Of a stretch of 64,000 nucleotides of DNA, positions 12,405 to 26,211 are shown piece by piece. The notes under the pieces are model-generated. The model searched no databases and was not told the origin of the DNA. It saw only the letters and a program-made list of their open reading frames with translations. Made by a program: the position numbers and the translations under genes. The stretch comes from Oenanthe sinensis (lineage: Eukaryota; Streptophyta; Magnoliopsida; Apiales; Apiaceae): contig CM053806.1 in the NCBI GenBank assembly GCA_028671895.1, positions 18,053,001-18,117,000 on the forward strand, in the 5' to 3' direction. The first letter of the stretch is position 1. Each line of letters starts with the position of its first letter.

Positions 12405-13548
12405 ATCAAAATGATAGACCACTAGCAGAAAAATAAATGATTTTATGCTGTTAAACATATTAGGTGACACAAATCAGCACCGAATAATGATTGTTAGATT
12501 CTGTTTTTTTTTACTAAATACATTGTGTTGTTTTATAAAGACTTGTAGCAGATTGTGAATTTTTCTTTACTCTCAAGACACAGAAAGAGAAAAGTAAGGT
12601 GGCAGTATTTAGCAGGTTCATTTTAAACATGTGGAGGTCAGGTTTTTTTTTCCAAGTCAATTCAGATGCATAATTTTCTTCAAGTGAACAAACCTTAAAT
12701 TTTTGGTTTTTCAAAATAAGAACTAAAGAAGTATTTTACAACCAAAATAATATCTGTAGACTTCTTACTACAGTCTACAGATGTTCATGTATCAATAATA
12801 AACTAAGTTCATTTAGCCAAAAAAAAAAAACTAAGTTTTCCATATGGTAGTGAATCAAATTGTACTCAAGTAACTGTCTAAGAAGGCTGGCATGTTAAAG
12901 AGCACAACTCTGCTAATTGTAAGGGCTTAATATAGATGATATAGCCAGGTGTAATTGATGATTGTAATAATGGCAGAAGCATACAGCTTTACAAATGAAC
13001 TGGAATGGAACTAGTGAAGTAAAGAAAATCTGAGCGAATCTAGTGGATTTCCATGTTCATTATACAATTAATCAACAGTAGTATAATTTCCGAAATAGTT
13101 AAAACAAAAGCAGATTTCCTGATCAACATGAGTTAACTTGTATATTCAGTGAAATACAGACATAATACCAAGATAAACAATATAGATACCCAAACAAATA
13201 TGCAGTTTTTTGGCTGCTGCAAATAAAATCAATTGATATGCTATGTAAACTAGGAATCCAACCGACCAACAAACTATAATATGCTGACCTAAATTTTCCC
13301 TATATAACCTTCATAAAGACTACTATCTTATATGCATTGTTATGATCACATGGTTAAGCCTTCAGGTAGCAAGTTTCTGTCATGTAATTTGTCTCCTTCT
13401 AAGTGCGCCTTGCAGCTAAGTGAATGGTTATGCAACCAAGAACTTGACCACAGTGCCGCCCCTTGACAAAGGGAAAAGCAAGCGCATCCAGCCTCAACAG
13501 AAGAAAGAAACCTTACGCATTTACTATCAGGATCTGTTTCAGTTTGCA

Positions 13549-16500
13549 TCATCCCATCCATAGCTTCAAAACCCTATCCCTGCCACCAGATGCCACCTTC
13601 TCACCATCTGGACTCCAGTCAACGGCAAAAACCTTCACAAGTCAAATAAATTATACAAGTTACTTTTTACTTCTAGAGATGGGTCAAGGGATAACTTGAA
13701 CAGCCCTTCTAACCTCATCTGCATGGCCTGGAAGGTCCTGTTTCAATTTCTTTGTCCTGATATCCCAGACCTACCAAATAACAAGTAGAATAAGTTTAAT
13801 AAGCATCACAGAATTCCACCGGCTCTTAATGCAAGCTCGTGGAGCTATCACTTGCGAAGTCAAGATGCAAAAAGCTTTGACCACATGAAAAATAACATGA
13901 TATAAGTTTTTTCTATAAAATAGTAGAAATTGATGCAAGAGTCACTTTGCTAGTCCTTCAGGTTTTCAAGGAACTCTTAATGGCATGTGTTACAATTTAC
14001 AAGATCAAATAAATTTTGTTCTGTCTTCTAGTTGTACTTGAAATATGCACCCGAGGAGGATTTTTTTTTTGGGTTGAGGGGGATGATCTAATCATATTCA
14101 TAAAGTGGGTCCCCACAATGATACAAACATTATTTGCGCAAACATGTGTGTATGTAATCAAGACATTTAACAGATCTATGATCAATTCCCTCGTAGGCTT
14201 TCTAATGTTGAAGGGATGTAAGAAGTAAAGAACACCTTTATATATTTAAGTATATATGTATTTCTTGCCATTTAGAAGATCTAATTATTACCTTGAGTGT
14301 TGAGTCTTTGCTGCAGCTTAAAAGATCTAATTATATTCATAAAGTGGGCCCCCACAATGATACAAACATTTGCATATGTAATCAAGACATTTAACAGATC
14401 TATGATCATTTCCCTCGTAGGCTTTCTAATGTTGAAGGGATGTAAGAAGTAAAGAACAACTTTATATATTTAAGTATATACATATTTCTTGCCATTTAGA
14501 AGATCTCATTATTACCTTGAGTGTTGAGTCTTTGCTGCAGCTTAAAAGAAGCCTGCTATCAGCAGACCAACTGCAGCACAAATAAAAACTCATTAATGAA
14601 CTGTATAATAAGAAAGAATGAGCATCGCTAAGAATTACTGCTAACAAACCTTATTTGATATACCGGTCCAACATGGCCACGGAAAGCTGCAACGAAATTA
14701 CCAGTAATACCATTCCACAACTTAACAGACTTGTCAAAAGAACCACTCGCAATCCATTTTCCATCAGGAGAAAAGTAGACGTGGTTCACGAGCTGCATCA
14801 AAAGAAGCAACATGTTAACCTTTTTTTGACTATATGATGTCACGTAAATAAATGCTGAAATTCAACATCTATGCTATAACAATAAAAGGGTGTTTGGACT
14901 CCTTCATGTTAGGGAAATAAGCTCTTTTGCGTAAAAGAAAATGGTACTTCTTTTGTACATATACAGCAATCTGTAAAAATGAGTCCAAACACCCTCTAAG
15001 CCTTCAGTTGTCTACAAATGCCGGGGGAGCTTTGCAAATGCTGGACTACGAGTGATTTAAAATAGACAACAAATTAAATCTCCGTTTAAATGCTCTTTTG
15101 AGTTGCTTCATTACAAGTGTTGTAATATCTATGCAAGTTCAGTATGCATGAAACAGATTAAGAAGGAGTTGGCAATAAAGCTAGGATGCATCAACAGAAA
15201 ACCCCCTATGCCTCGGATTTCTCAAACGGAAGGGAGAAATAATAACACAAATTTACATGAATAATATCAACTCTCAATAATCCAAATCTATAATGTATCT
15301 ACATGTGGGCTAAACAAAGGACTTATACAAGACTGAAAAGCCAATGATGAAGGACCAAGTCTCATAACGGCCATAACACTTTGGGCTTAGTCCAAGTAAC
15401 TCGAATAAATATCCAAGTCAAAACTACTCTTCAAATTTACTAATTCAACTTCTTTAAGACCCACAACCAAATAATAAATACATCAATTTTCTCGATGGTA
15501 TATATAATTGTATTGCTGAGTCTCCTTTACATCCATGGCTGAATGGTTAAAGCGCCCAACTGGGCAAATTTAATAGAAGATATATGCAATTGCATTCTCC
15601 AGCAGTTCACACTAGTAATTTTGAATTTATTGGTTTACAGTTGATTATCTTCCTCACCCCTCAGGTTTCTCTTCTCAGCCCTCATCAACACTGCATCATA
15701 TGCAACAAATCAACTAATCAAACTCTATCAAATGAATGACCACCTAACCAACTACTATAGCCATCTAAACGGTCAACCAAGTGTCATATAATCCTCTACC
15801 ATAGTCAACAACTAATCGAAGCCCATCATTAGCCTTTGAACTTTACACATCTCAACCACCGACAAAGATCAGACCTACCCCGACCAATCAAAAAAGAAAA
15901 TAAAAGAAAATCAAGATGATAATCAATGATCATCTGCCAACAATATCTAAACCTCAAGTAAAACCCACATGGTTGGTGGAAATCTACCAGCTCAAAATTC
16001 TTTTATTATATTTTTTGGTTGCTCTAGGTCTAATTTTAGTAATTAAGATACGTGAAAACTTTAAAATTATGTCCTGGTTGCCTTTCTTCAAGTATTTTAG
16101 GTGTAGGATATAGAGGTCATGGCACTGGGGTAGCCATTTAAGTGGCTATCAGTGGCTTAGCTGGTTTTGCAAATGTGTATTACGCAGAATTTGTTTCGTT
16201 GAGACAAAGGATAAGCAACAATTAAAGTGACAAGGATAAAGAAGTTGTAGTGTATGATGTGGTTCTGATGGGAGTTAAGGATGACAAGGAAAGCATGAGG
16301 AAATGATAATCAACAATAATCCATACCTTCGATATTATTAGTTTAAATGTTTATACCTCAACCCTTTTGTAAATAATACGAGAGTCCCTCGGAATTTACT
16401 TTACTTAAAACTCCTTTCAGTTCTATGTTACCAAGCATACATATGTTTACACAGAGAACTGAAGTTGGTAAAAAAACAAATTTACTGGATATGAAAATGA

Positions 16501-19500
16501 AAAGAACAAAAAAAAATCTATTTCTACCTGCTGATGTCCTGTCATACGAGTTTTGTGATGTTTGCTAACTGCGGGTTCCCAAAGGAACATGGTAAAATCA
16601 TCAGAGCCCGAAACCAATCTTTCAGGGGCACTGCCTTTCATTTTAATGTACCTTTTTAAAGCTGCCTGTTTCAACCATAACAAATAAGCATTAGTTTTTT
16701 AGGAGGGAAATAAAAGTAGACATTTAGGAGCTGTATAAAACATTGTTGCACTGTGATTAATTGCATGCCATTAAATTTTTCCCTTTATTTTACAAAGAGT
16801 ACTAAATCAACAATACGAAATCAAGTTTGTTTCTAAGACTCTCATATCTTTATTATTTGTAATCAATACAATCAAAATCACTGTGCACCACACGGAAAGT
16901 ACAAATATGTCCAGAAAAGTACACATCACAAGAATCAGTTCACCTATGAATACGTCAAAATAGGTCTTTACTTTGTGCAATAAGTGCATAACATTCGACA
17001 TTAACCCAAAGTAAATCAACGAGAAAAAAATTTAACCCCAAGTAAATTAACAAATAGATAGCAACAATGCAGTTAACCACACGCAATTAGAAAAAAATAA
17101 TAATAAATAAATAATCACACGCGAGGCAAAAGGCAAACTTGCGGTTGCTTGATTGAGGTGAGACAATTTGATCATTGCATGTTGCTAAAGATGGAGATAG
17201 GATTCAAACACAAAAAAACAATTTTATATTCTGAATTGTTTAACAAATTCAGCAAAACAAACTGTATGAGTATGAAGCCAAACCACTAATTTCAAGGACA
17301 TCCTAAAAGCAAACAATTACCTCTTTCATTTCTGCTGGAGAAGAATACTGTTTATGAGTATGGTCAAAAGCTCCGGTTCGAAGAACATATTCAGTGCTCA
17401 ATGCCAGTGTATTGACCCAGTGCCCATGGCCCTAAATCCAAAAAACAGAAGAAAAAAAAGGTAAGCAATTTTAATGCTATTAAACAAAAAGGCACAACAA
17501 AAGCCAAAATATACACCCAAATAAGGTTCACCAGAAGTAATGACATATAAATTTTCCGGACCTACCATATAAAATCAGATAACTATCGTAAAAAAGGTAT
17601 ATAACCAACAAACAGCTGCAGGTTCGTAAATTTATGAGAATTTAGAAAGAAAGAGATAAGCTCAATCAATACGACAAATATATTTATGTCCATAAACATT
17701 AATATATTAAACACATTATGTCATGGAAACTTTATTTGAAACCCAAAAGCTTAAATATGTGATGACGATCCATTAGCAAAATAAGACAACTCAAATAAAT
17801 CACCACGTCCCTAATCTAGAAGTGGAAATTATATTGTACGATTCTTAATTCACCTTGACTTCGAGTACCCGCATGGACACTCAAAATTCTCACATTCTTG
17901 GACATGGGTATGGATATTCCAAGCATCATTTTGGGCCAAAAAACATGGAATATATTTAAATTTTGTCGAGCAAACACTTCTAGTAGGGTACTAACTACTA
18001 AGTAATAAGATATCTTGCCTATCCATAAACTAACTTAATCAAATATCAATGTATTATGGTCAGTGGCAGGTCAAGGAATTTGGTTCAGAATGAGCCAAAA
18101 TCTATGCTCAGTAGACAATTTTTTCCTTTTTGTAATGCAATTGTTTAATACAAAAGTTAAATAGAAATTAATCAAAGAAACAATAATACAAGCAAAATGT
18201 GGCTAAAAATAAAATTAATTGAAAAATAAAAAATTGACTAAATATTAGAATAAATATTTATTGTATGAAACAAAAAATACATTGATCCAATAAATAAATA
18301 AATCTAAGAAATCATCAGTGAACAAATAATGTACATATATATATTAAGAATAAAAGGTCACAAAAACATATAAAAATGCAAATTCCGATCAATAAAATAT
18401 ATGTGACAAAAAATAACATATTAATATAATTAAGTAGATATATGTGATAAAAACATATCAATATAAAACAAGTTTATAAATTAATGATATTTAATATCAA
18501 AAGACATATATAATATTAAAATGTTCATATAGTTATTTAAATCCACCTTTTTGAAAAGTTACCCAAAAAGAGTTGGACTGATTGAACTATTTATACAAGT
18601 TTTATATTAAATAATATATTTCTCTTTATAATATCACAAAAAAATGTAAAAACTCAAACCTCCCATGGAAAAAGTAGGCAAATATTTTTTCAGGTTATTC
18701 CCCCCTCCCTCAGCAATTGGCACCACCACTAAGAACAGTTACATGAAATAGTAAAAGCATCCAAATGTAAAGGTAACAATGGTTGCTCCATATAAAAAGT
18801 TTGAATTTTACAGACGTGCAAAGCAATCAGTATACAGGTTACAACTTCGAAAAAATATTAGTACTGAAAGATGCGGGAAGAACATGAAAGCTAAGAGGAA
18901 GAAACAATATCAATATCATGTATGATGTATTATATACCTTCAGTTCACGGATCAACTTTCCCTGTGAAGTTTCCCATACTTTGATTGTACAATCCTGGGA
19001 TCTGCACATTAAAAAAAGTCAAAAACAACCAATTATTCATGTGAAAAGGAGTTGAAAGTTAGAGTAGTTTTCATCTGCATTCTTAATGCACTCAAATTCC
19101 CAGCTTTGTTTATTTAGCAAAGAAGAAATTATACACAAGCAAAAGCAATAGGAGAATAGAGAGAATTGTTTTTATCTACTGCCTGATTTGGACCCCTATG
19201 AGGCCTCTCTATCTCTCCCAATATTTCCCTCTTTAATTAAAAATGTCCAAAAGTCCAAACACATAGATGCAATATCAATGTTGTCCATGTCCCATTATCT
19301 AAAGTTCTTAGATATTATGTTATATTTACAATTACAATAGTAAAGGTATATAGAAGTATTCTGTCCATAAGAAAATGTGTAACTAAATTGCACTAGAACA
19401 CATGCAACATATGCAAAAGGAATTTCAAAAACAACATTCCTGTGCTTAGTTATTATAACAATGCCTGCAAAATAAAAAAATTTGGAATCTACATATACCC

Positions 19501-22500
19501 AGTATATATAACTCCATCGCCGCCCCATTTCACGCAAGTTATTGCTAGTGTGTGCCCACCAAGGCAAATAACAGATTTCCTCAATGTAACGTCCCATATA
19601 CGTGCATCGCCATCTTTACTAGCACTAACAAAACGGCGGCATGGAGCTTGTAGGTGCAATGGTTCCCAGGATATACCAGTAATCCATTTCTTATGACCCT
19701 GTAATATGATAAAAACAAGTTGTTTATACACAAAAGAGTATTCCATCTACAATATGACGTAACATAGTAAGATGTGCAGAAGACTGACTAGTTCATCTAT
19801 GTCCCTGGGAAAATTTATGCAACTGGAATCCTAGAGTTCATGAAACTAAACCAGATACATTCTTACACATATATGATGAGATACATAGAGATGTAAATTA
19901 TACAGTACACGTTTATGATATGGAAACGTAAAACTGATATGCAACATTGATAAATTAGCAATGTTGATAAAAAAATTAGCCAACATTGATAAATATGCAA
20001 AACAGATATGACCACATGAAAGTTTTTGCCTACAAGTTTGAGTTTATTTATTTGCCTAAGAGTAGTACGACTCTGAAATGGCATTCTTAAACAAGATATC
20101 TGCTTTACTACGCGTAACGGTATAAAGAAATATATAACCAAAATGTCAAGCGGGTAACCTACTTTCGATATGTTTAGTAGAAAAGGTAAAGGAACGCCAA
20201 AAATACACATTACACGTTATACAGTGAAGACACAAAAAATAATTATCTGAAATTCTGAATAGGAATTCAAGGTGGTTATAATTCCTGGTAGTCTGTAGAT
20301 AAGCCGATTACCATGGTTACTTAACATGAAATAAGCCACATCCTCTTTTCCACATTGATTCCTATCCCTGAAATCTAAAAATAGTAAACTGCAATACTAA
20401 AGAACATCCTGATGTTTTACATGTATATCATTGATCTACATATTCTCAAACAGAGGTACAAAAGATTAAGCTACCACTAAATGGAACCAAATTGCGTGGT
20501 CCCCGATGCACAGGTTGTAGCAACACCATAAATAGAAATTTCTGAAAAAGATGGACACTTACAACAAGTGAGTTGCCTGTTGGCTTTCCGGTCTTTGGAT
20601 CCCAGCATATAAGCTCGCCTGCTTTGCTCCCACTAACAAGATGCTTACCATCTGGTGACCATGCAATACAGAGAACCCAATTCTTGTGCCCTGGGGTAAT
20701 AAAACAATCACACACACTGAAAACAAAAGGAGGAGAAAGTAAACTGTATTATTAGATTTTCTGCATCTCCAAGTCTCTATTCACATCTCTGTTTCTCTAT
20801 ATAAAATTAGTCAATTATGAACAGAACTTGTTTAAGCATTTGAGTAGTTGAACTTGGTTGCTTAATGTCTTGTAGGTTATTTCTATTGTGTTTTGTGACT
20901 ATGCCACATACTATTATATCGCTAACTATTTTTAACAGCAACAATTTTGTAAAAGCAGTACCTACATATTAGAATTATGTTCACTAAATATAATTTTTGC
21001 AAAAAAAAAGGTTCACTTTTGCATAATTTGTGAGTGTGTGCCTATCACAGCACAGTGGCAAACAACTAATGAGATTCTGTAAGAAAAATATTACCTATTT
21101 ATTTAATACTTTGATCTCAAGTGATGAAAAACAACACATAAGGCTTACAACACCAAGATAACCCACTTTAGCACGAAACTGGCCAGGCTAACTCACCACA
21201 CTACGTTTTTCAGCTTTTTAATGTACTTTCAATACTCATCAGTACCTTTATTTCCTTTACAAAATCCTAGAGTAGTTAGCATAGGGTGTAATCAGGCTGG
21301 CTTTAAATTGTAGGCAAAATAGAGCGGAGATATGTCATGAGATCATTGAAATTAAAAAGAATCTTTTTTGAATTTTTCTCATTTGAACTACTACTTTTTT
21401 ACATGATATTTAGTTCCACTATCTCTCTATAATACCTTCCTGGCCAAGCCACATATCTCTCTATACTTCATAATCGGGCTTGAAACTCTCACCTTGCCAA
21501 CAAGCCGACAGCTGATAGTTGATGTTCTATCTCTAGTTCCATTGTTGATGCAGGAAAGGATTTAATAAAAAGATATTATGAAAAAAATAATGATGACCAG
21601 GTAACAGAAATAGGTTAGGGTGGATTAACTGCATTAAATCCACTGCCCTGAGGGTTTATACGATTGCGCAGCCCTTAATAAAGAGAATAATCTTAACATT
21701 TTATATATAGCCAAGAGCGTGCCTTATTAATATTATACTATAACGAACAAATAGACATGGATGTAAGATATTAACCTGTACAATTAAACATGGGAGTCTG
21801 AGTGTTTAAGTCCCACAATCGAACAGTTGTATCCCCTGACCCACTAGCCAGTTGTTGTCCATCAGGACTAAATGCAACGGAAAGTACAGCTTCAGTGTGT
21901 CCTGCAATGACAAAAGAACGAGACTGTGTTTGGAGAACTTAAAACGGAGATTTATACTATAAAACAGAGGAAAATGTTCTTTGACATTAATAGACATGGA
22001 CGAGATGTAGAAAGAAGTATCTCTTAGCTAACACCATCGCCTTGGATAACTATGATATAATCAGGACACGATAGAGCTTTTTACTATAATATCATATAGA
22101 ATCTCTTACCAGCAATTGTTGCAGAGCAACGGTTAACTGGTCGGATACGGAAAACTGATTGTGGTTGATAAACTATCGTGAGTACCTTCTCCACAGAAAC
22201 TGTAAAACAATCATTAAACATTTTTACTTCCTTAATACTATAAAGTTTTAAATAACGAATAGAAAAAACCTAAGCTGGGAAATTTGTTTAAATAATTTTA
22301 TCAAACGTTTTAACTTCATTTATACTATAAAATTTCAAATAGCGAATAGGAAAAAGCTAAGCTACAAAGTTCGATCAGATAATTTATACATCTAAAATTA
22401 CAAACCTTTATTTTTCTCTAAATATGCCTCTAGTTGCACAAGAAGCTCCTGGTCTGATATATAGAACGCATAAGGTAACCTTTCCTCCTGCATAATCAGA

Positions 22501-23019
22501 ACAACTAAATTCCATCATTAACCATAAAATTTATAAAAAAAACAACAATTTCCGAATAAAAGTCAACTGCTTTTTAACATTTATTGTCATGGCCCTCAAA
22601 TTCTGTAATCATATCAATTTTTCATAATCATAACCTGATTATCAAGAACACCATAATCATTTATTTTACAATTATTCGATAAATTCTATCGAAGTTAAAC
22701 ACAGCCTATAGTCTTTTACTAGAGCAATCAACTAGTCCAAGTACTAAACCAAAAGAAAAAATCACTACATTCGAAAAAATCGATATCATTAAAGGGTCCA
22801 TTATGTATTACTAAACAACCCCATGTACTAAAAAACACAGTTTGAAGAATAAAAAACACATGAATTTACATTGGTAAGAAGCTGATTAACGATGAGTTGA
22901 AGCTCCTTGGGACCAGCGTTTTGGGGAAGGTACATCGGGGCTCCGAGTGGGTTCCCTTCCGGGTCGGATAATAAACACATGACATTGTTATTATTCTTCA
23001 TCTCCATCTCTGCCTCCAT
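13549..23019 (-). CDS. NLE1: Notchless protein homolog (NLE1), WD40 ribosome assembly factor
   Basis: Thirteen exons join in frame to 475 codons plus stop, the usual plant NLE length: 22870-23019, 22406-22487, 22110-22199, 21776-21901, 20563-20690, 19499-19698, 18938-19001, 17321-17431, 16528-16665, 14650-14792, 14516-14570, 13714-13770, 13549-13632. All introns are GT-AG. Residues about 12-75 are the NLE (ubiquitin-like) domain with DPEGNPLGAPMYLPQNAG; from about residue 107 come eight WD40 repeats with GH...WD spacing, e.g. GHKNWVLCIAWSPDG, and the last ends in LKLWMG. In yeast (Rsa4) and animals the NLE domain binds the MIDAS domain of the AAA ATPase Rea1/Midasin and helps strip factors from pre-60S particles in the nucleolus and nucleoplasm. 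Intact and probably functional. Introns hold a partial exon duplication, a tiny MITE and an organelle tRNA-like fragment. Confidence 0.96.
14085..14548. repeat. Tandem duplication copying part of NLE1 exon 11
   Basis: The segment 14085-14323 (239 nt) is repeated at 14324-14548 with few changes; both start GATCTAAT. The downstream copy contains the true 3' part of NLE1 exon 11 with its splice donor, so 14291-14324 is a second copy of the last 33 or so coding bases plus donor, lying in intron 11 without an acceptor of its own. Confidence 0.85.
14888..14994. mobile_element. 107-bp MITE in NLE1 intron
   Basis: A perfect 14-15 nt inverted repeat, GGGTGTTTGGACTC at the left and GAGTCCAAACACCC at the right, bounds a 107-bp AT-rich interior with no ORF. 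Size and symmetry fit a very short MITE or a solo hairpin derivative. It lies in intron 9, between exons 9 and 10. Confidence 0.7.
15530..15561 (+). other. Plastid trnI-CAU-like 5' fragment in NLE1 intron
   Basis: The 32 nt CATCCATGGCTGAATGG TTAAAGCGCCCAACT match, from memory, the 5' half of chloroplast trnI-CAU, up to the anticodon loop; the match then stops abruptly (TGGGCAAATTT follows). The 3' half is absent, so this is not a working tRNA gene. It may be a tiny plastid-to-nucleus insert. Confidence 0.6.
22211..22386. repeat. Degenerate tandem duplication in NLE1 intron 2
   Basis: 22211-22300 and 22301-22386 share the order ACTATAAA, TTT(T/C)AAATA(A/G)CGAATAG and CTAAGCT at equal spacing, so they are two diverged copies of one 86-90 nt unit lying between exons 2 and 3. 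Confidence 0.6.
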
Positions 23020-23742
23020 TGCTTTGCTGTGGGTTTCTAGGGTTTATGCTGCTGCTGGGTTTAGGGTTTTATAATTTCTTGCGAGTCAAACAAAAAGTCA
23101 ATTTTCTACCCTTTGTTTTTCACTCTCTATTTATTGTTTTCAGTTTTATAATTACGATATATATATATATATATATCATTTCATTTATTATATATTGCCA
23201 CTATATTTTTTAGTTTAATCAAAATTTAATCAAATTGACCGTAAAAAGTTAAACAATTCACTTGAATTGGTACGAAGGGAGTATATTAATATATTAGGAT
23301 TAATATCAGGACTAGGACCGTAAATAAGCACGATAAATGAGAGTCTTCATTCTCATTCTCCTTTCGCTTCTTTCTAATTCGGACTTTTTAACCTTTTCAC
23401 TTTTCATAATTCTCTTTTCTTTTTTAATAATGAATCTTATTTTGTTTTTATAGAGAATCAATCTTCTTCAAACAAAAAAATGGTTGATATCCCGCATCTT
23501 TCTTCAAAAATTCACATTTATGGCAGTCCTCTTTTTGAGGATTTATTCAACCTTCCGTTAAACAATTCGTTGTTTGAACAAACTTAAATGAAATCTCTTA
23601 CACATGATTCTCACTTCTCATCATCCTCAAAAATAGTTTGGAGAATAATACCCGGGGAAATAAGAACAAGGATGTCTCAACAATTGGAAGCGTTATTGTT
23701 ATGGCGCTCTCTCATGAAGGAAGTTGGAAAGGAAAAAATTAT

Positions 23743-24125
23743 AAAAATATCATTTTTTTATACCAAGTGACAAGAATATCAGTTCTAAAAATTTTGACCA
23801 AAAATACTAGTGGGATACACATTTTTCATTTGGGTATTCCAATTTTTTTATCTTTTTTAAAAAAATTGAATTTTTTTAAAAAAAATTGAATTTTTTTTAA
23901 AAAAATAAAAATCGGGCATGATACGCATCTTTGAAATGCGTATCACCTTTTGACCACGGTGATATGCGTACCCATATTTGTTTTTTGATTTTTTATGTGA
24001 TACTCATTTGTCAAATGCATATTAAAGATACTCATTTGTCAAATGTGTATCTCAATGGTATTTTTGGCCAAAATTTTTAGAACTGGTATTTTCGTTAATT
24101 TTTCTTTAAAAACTAGTATTTTTGG
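23743..24125. mobile_element. Foldback/MITE-like inverted repeat upstream of NLE1
   Basis: The left arm (23743-23822, containing CAGTTCTAAAAATTTTGACC) and the right arm (24041-24125, containing GGCCAAAATTTTTAGAACTG) are inverted copies of each other over about 80 nt with small gaps. The spacer holds several smaller repeats of GATACGCAT/AAATGCGTATC type. No ORF and no clear target duplication were seen. Confidence 0.6.
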
Positions 24126-24351
24126 CAATCACTCGTTAGAAAGTCTCAAGTGTAAAACCCTAGTATATTTATATAAATATATTATCTTTATATTTTATTT
24201 TGGCTCTCTTATCAGTGTTATACAAGCTCAATTACATAACATAACTCAATTCAACTCCTTATTTAAATATATGTTACTATTATTTTATCTTTTTTTATTA
24301 GTAATATTAGTTTCACCATTGAACTTTAGGGAGGAAAAGAGAAACATATAT

Positions 24352-25496
24352 TGTTAGTTAGAGAATCTCACTAAGTTAATAGGTATTTGTAGAAGGGTGG
24401 GGTTGAATACAAATACAATATTTTTCTTTTTCTCTTGAAATTTGTTATTCAACAAAGAAATTTGAACTAAAAAATATATATATATAAAATAACAACAAAA
24501 ACACAAGTCTTTTTAAAATTACTGGTGGATTGAATGTATTCACCAGATATGTTTTTGCTCTGAATTTATCTAGGTCTAAAAATCTAGCTTGTTTTATAAA
24601 GTTGAACTATAGTTTGTTCTTATAATTTTGCTTCACAACTCTTGAACAAATTATACTCAAAATATTACAAAATCCTTAAGTTCTTCTTTACTACTACACT
24701 TGTTTATATATTATAAGTGTTTTTACAGAAATCTAGTCAACTAATACAAACAAAATATTCCTAAACTAGAATTATGTTGCTTTTCTCTTTTCTTTTTGCA
24801 TTGTGCAAACTGAGAAATGTTTTTGTCCTGCATTCTCCCAAGGAAATATAGTTCCTTCTGAGACTTCATAGTCAAGACAAATTTGACGGTCTTTTAAGTG
24901 TTGTCTTCTAGTCTGCAAAATTCCTGATATTGGTTTTCATGATTTGTCACTATCAATTGATAATTTATTATTAAGCATGTTAATTGATCTTTGTCTAAAG
25001 TTTTCAACTGATCTTTGATCATCCATCGACTGATAGCTTTTATCCATCGATTGATATTTATTTTATCCATTGATGGGTCTTTTTCATCCGTTGATAGTCT
25101 TTTTTCTTCAGCATCCGCCGAGTCTCAGAATATCCATTGAACTTTATATATCCGTTGATCATACATCACTTGTGTATCTTTCTTGTCTTCAAATAATTAC
25201 AATTAACAGTCTATTATTACACATCAATTAATGACCAATATTTGTTGACTCATACATCAGTCAACTCTAGGACACATTATCCATCGACTACTTAGACTAA
25301 TAATGGATAATTGACTTAGACAACATTGTTACTAACTAACCATATTATCAGTTGATGAAAAGATAATTTTAACTGATAATTGGATGCCTAGTCAATGGAT
25401 ATTCATAGAACACATATTCATTGATCAGTTACAACTTAAAACATGAAATCGTGATTCTAATTGTTAATTTACCATCAAACTACATAATTTCTAACA
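24352..25496. repeat. Candidate solo LTR with TCCATCGATTGATA motif array
   Basis: It begins TGTTAG and ends CTAACA (1145 nt), the same terminal hexamers as the full LTR at 33631-34840, and near its start carries GTAGAAGGGTGGGGTTGAATAC, which resembles GCAGAAGGGGGGGTTG in that LTR. Between about 24950 and 25330 a degenerate (A/T)TCCATCGA(C/T)TGATA motif recurs many times. No matching internal domain adjoins it, and the flanks TATAT and TACAC do not form a good target duplication, so the solo-LTR call is tentative. Confidence 0.45.
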
Positions 25497-25676
25497 TACA
25501 CAATGACTACGAATCATCTGGTAGAGAGGAGATTAAATTTTACCTATTATCATCACGTAAGTTATTAATTATGATAAGGTATGGATTTTGCCTCGTATTG
25601 AAATTAAGATTTTGCTTCATCAATTCTGAAATCTCCTTGTATTGAATTAAGATTTGTGTTTTTTGCAATACATGGA

Positions 25677-26211
25677 TGTTAGACAGTATGAGTGTTGCAG
25701 AAGGGGGGGTTAAATGCAACTTGACAATTTATCACTTATCTTGCTAACAACAAAACAAGAAGTAATAATATCAAGTACCAAATGCAGACAACAGTAAGTA
25801 AATAAAGAAAGGTGTTTAACTTCAAAAATTAATTTTATTAATTTTTGTTTACTACAATTGACTGGAAAATGTTTCCAGCTTCAATAGATACAATAACAAA
25901 GAACTTGCTAATGTTTCTATGCTTGAGAAAAGTTAGACTCAGTTGTCTCTCGTTTAGGGAAAGTGTTTGTGAAATATATGTATTTATACTGATACACATA
26001 TCTCACTTACAAGTGTAATTTCCCTTGTTCCTAGAACAAAGCTCGAAATAGAAACTTCACTTTTTCTATTCAAATTTGTCTTCATTCTATTTGTAGATAA
26101 AGTTGTTCTGAGATGTACTGACATCCTTGACTCCTTGAGCATGCTTTATCTTTTTTATTGCCTTTTTCCAAATTGCAGTAGTAGGCTTGACAGACTAGAT
26201 AGAGATGTCAA
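25677..26211 (-). repeat. LTR A (3' LTR of the short copy, truncated)
   Basis: Homology to LTR C stops at ATGTCAA (26211). The remaining roughly 670 nt of the LTR are missing and the sequence runs straight into RNase H coding DNA, exactly as at LTR B. Confidence 0.85.

Noticed and set aside
15530..15600. Functional tRNA gene
   Set aside because: Only the 5' half is present; the anticodon loop, T arm and acceptor pairing are missing.
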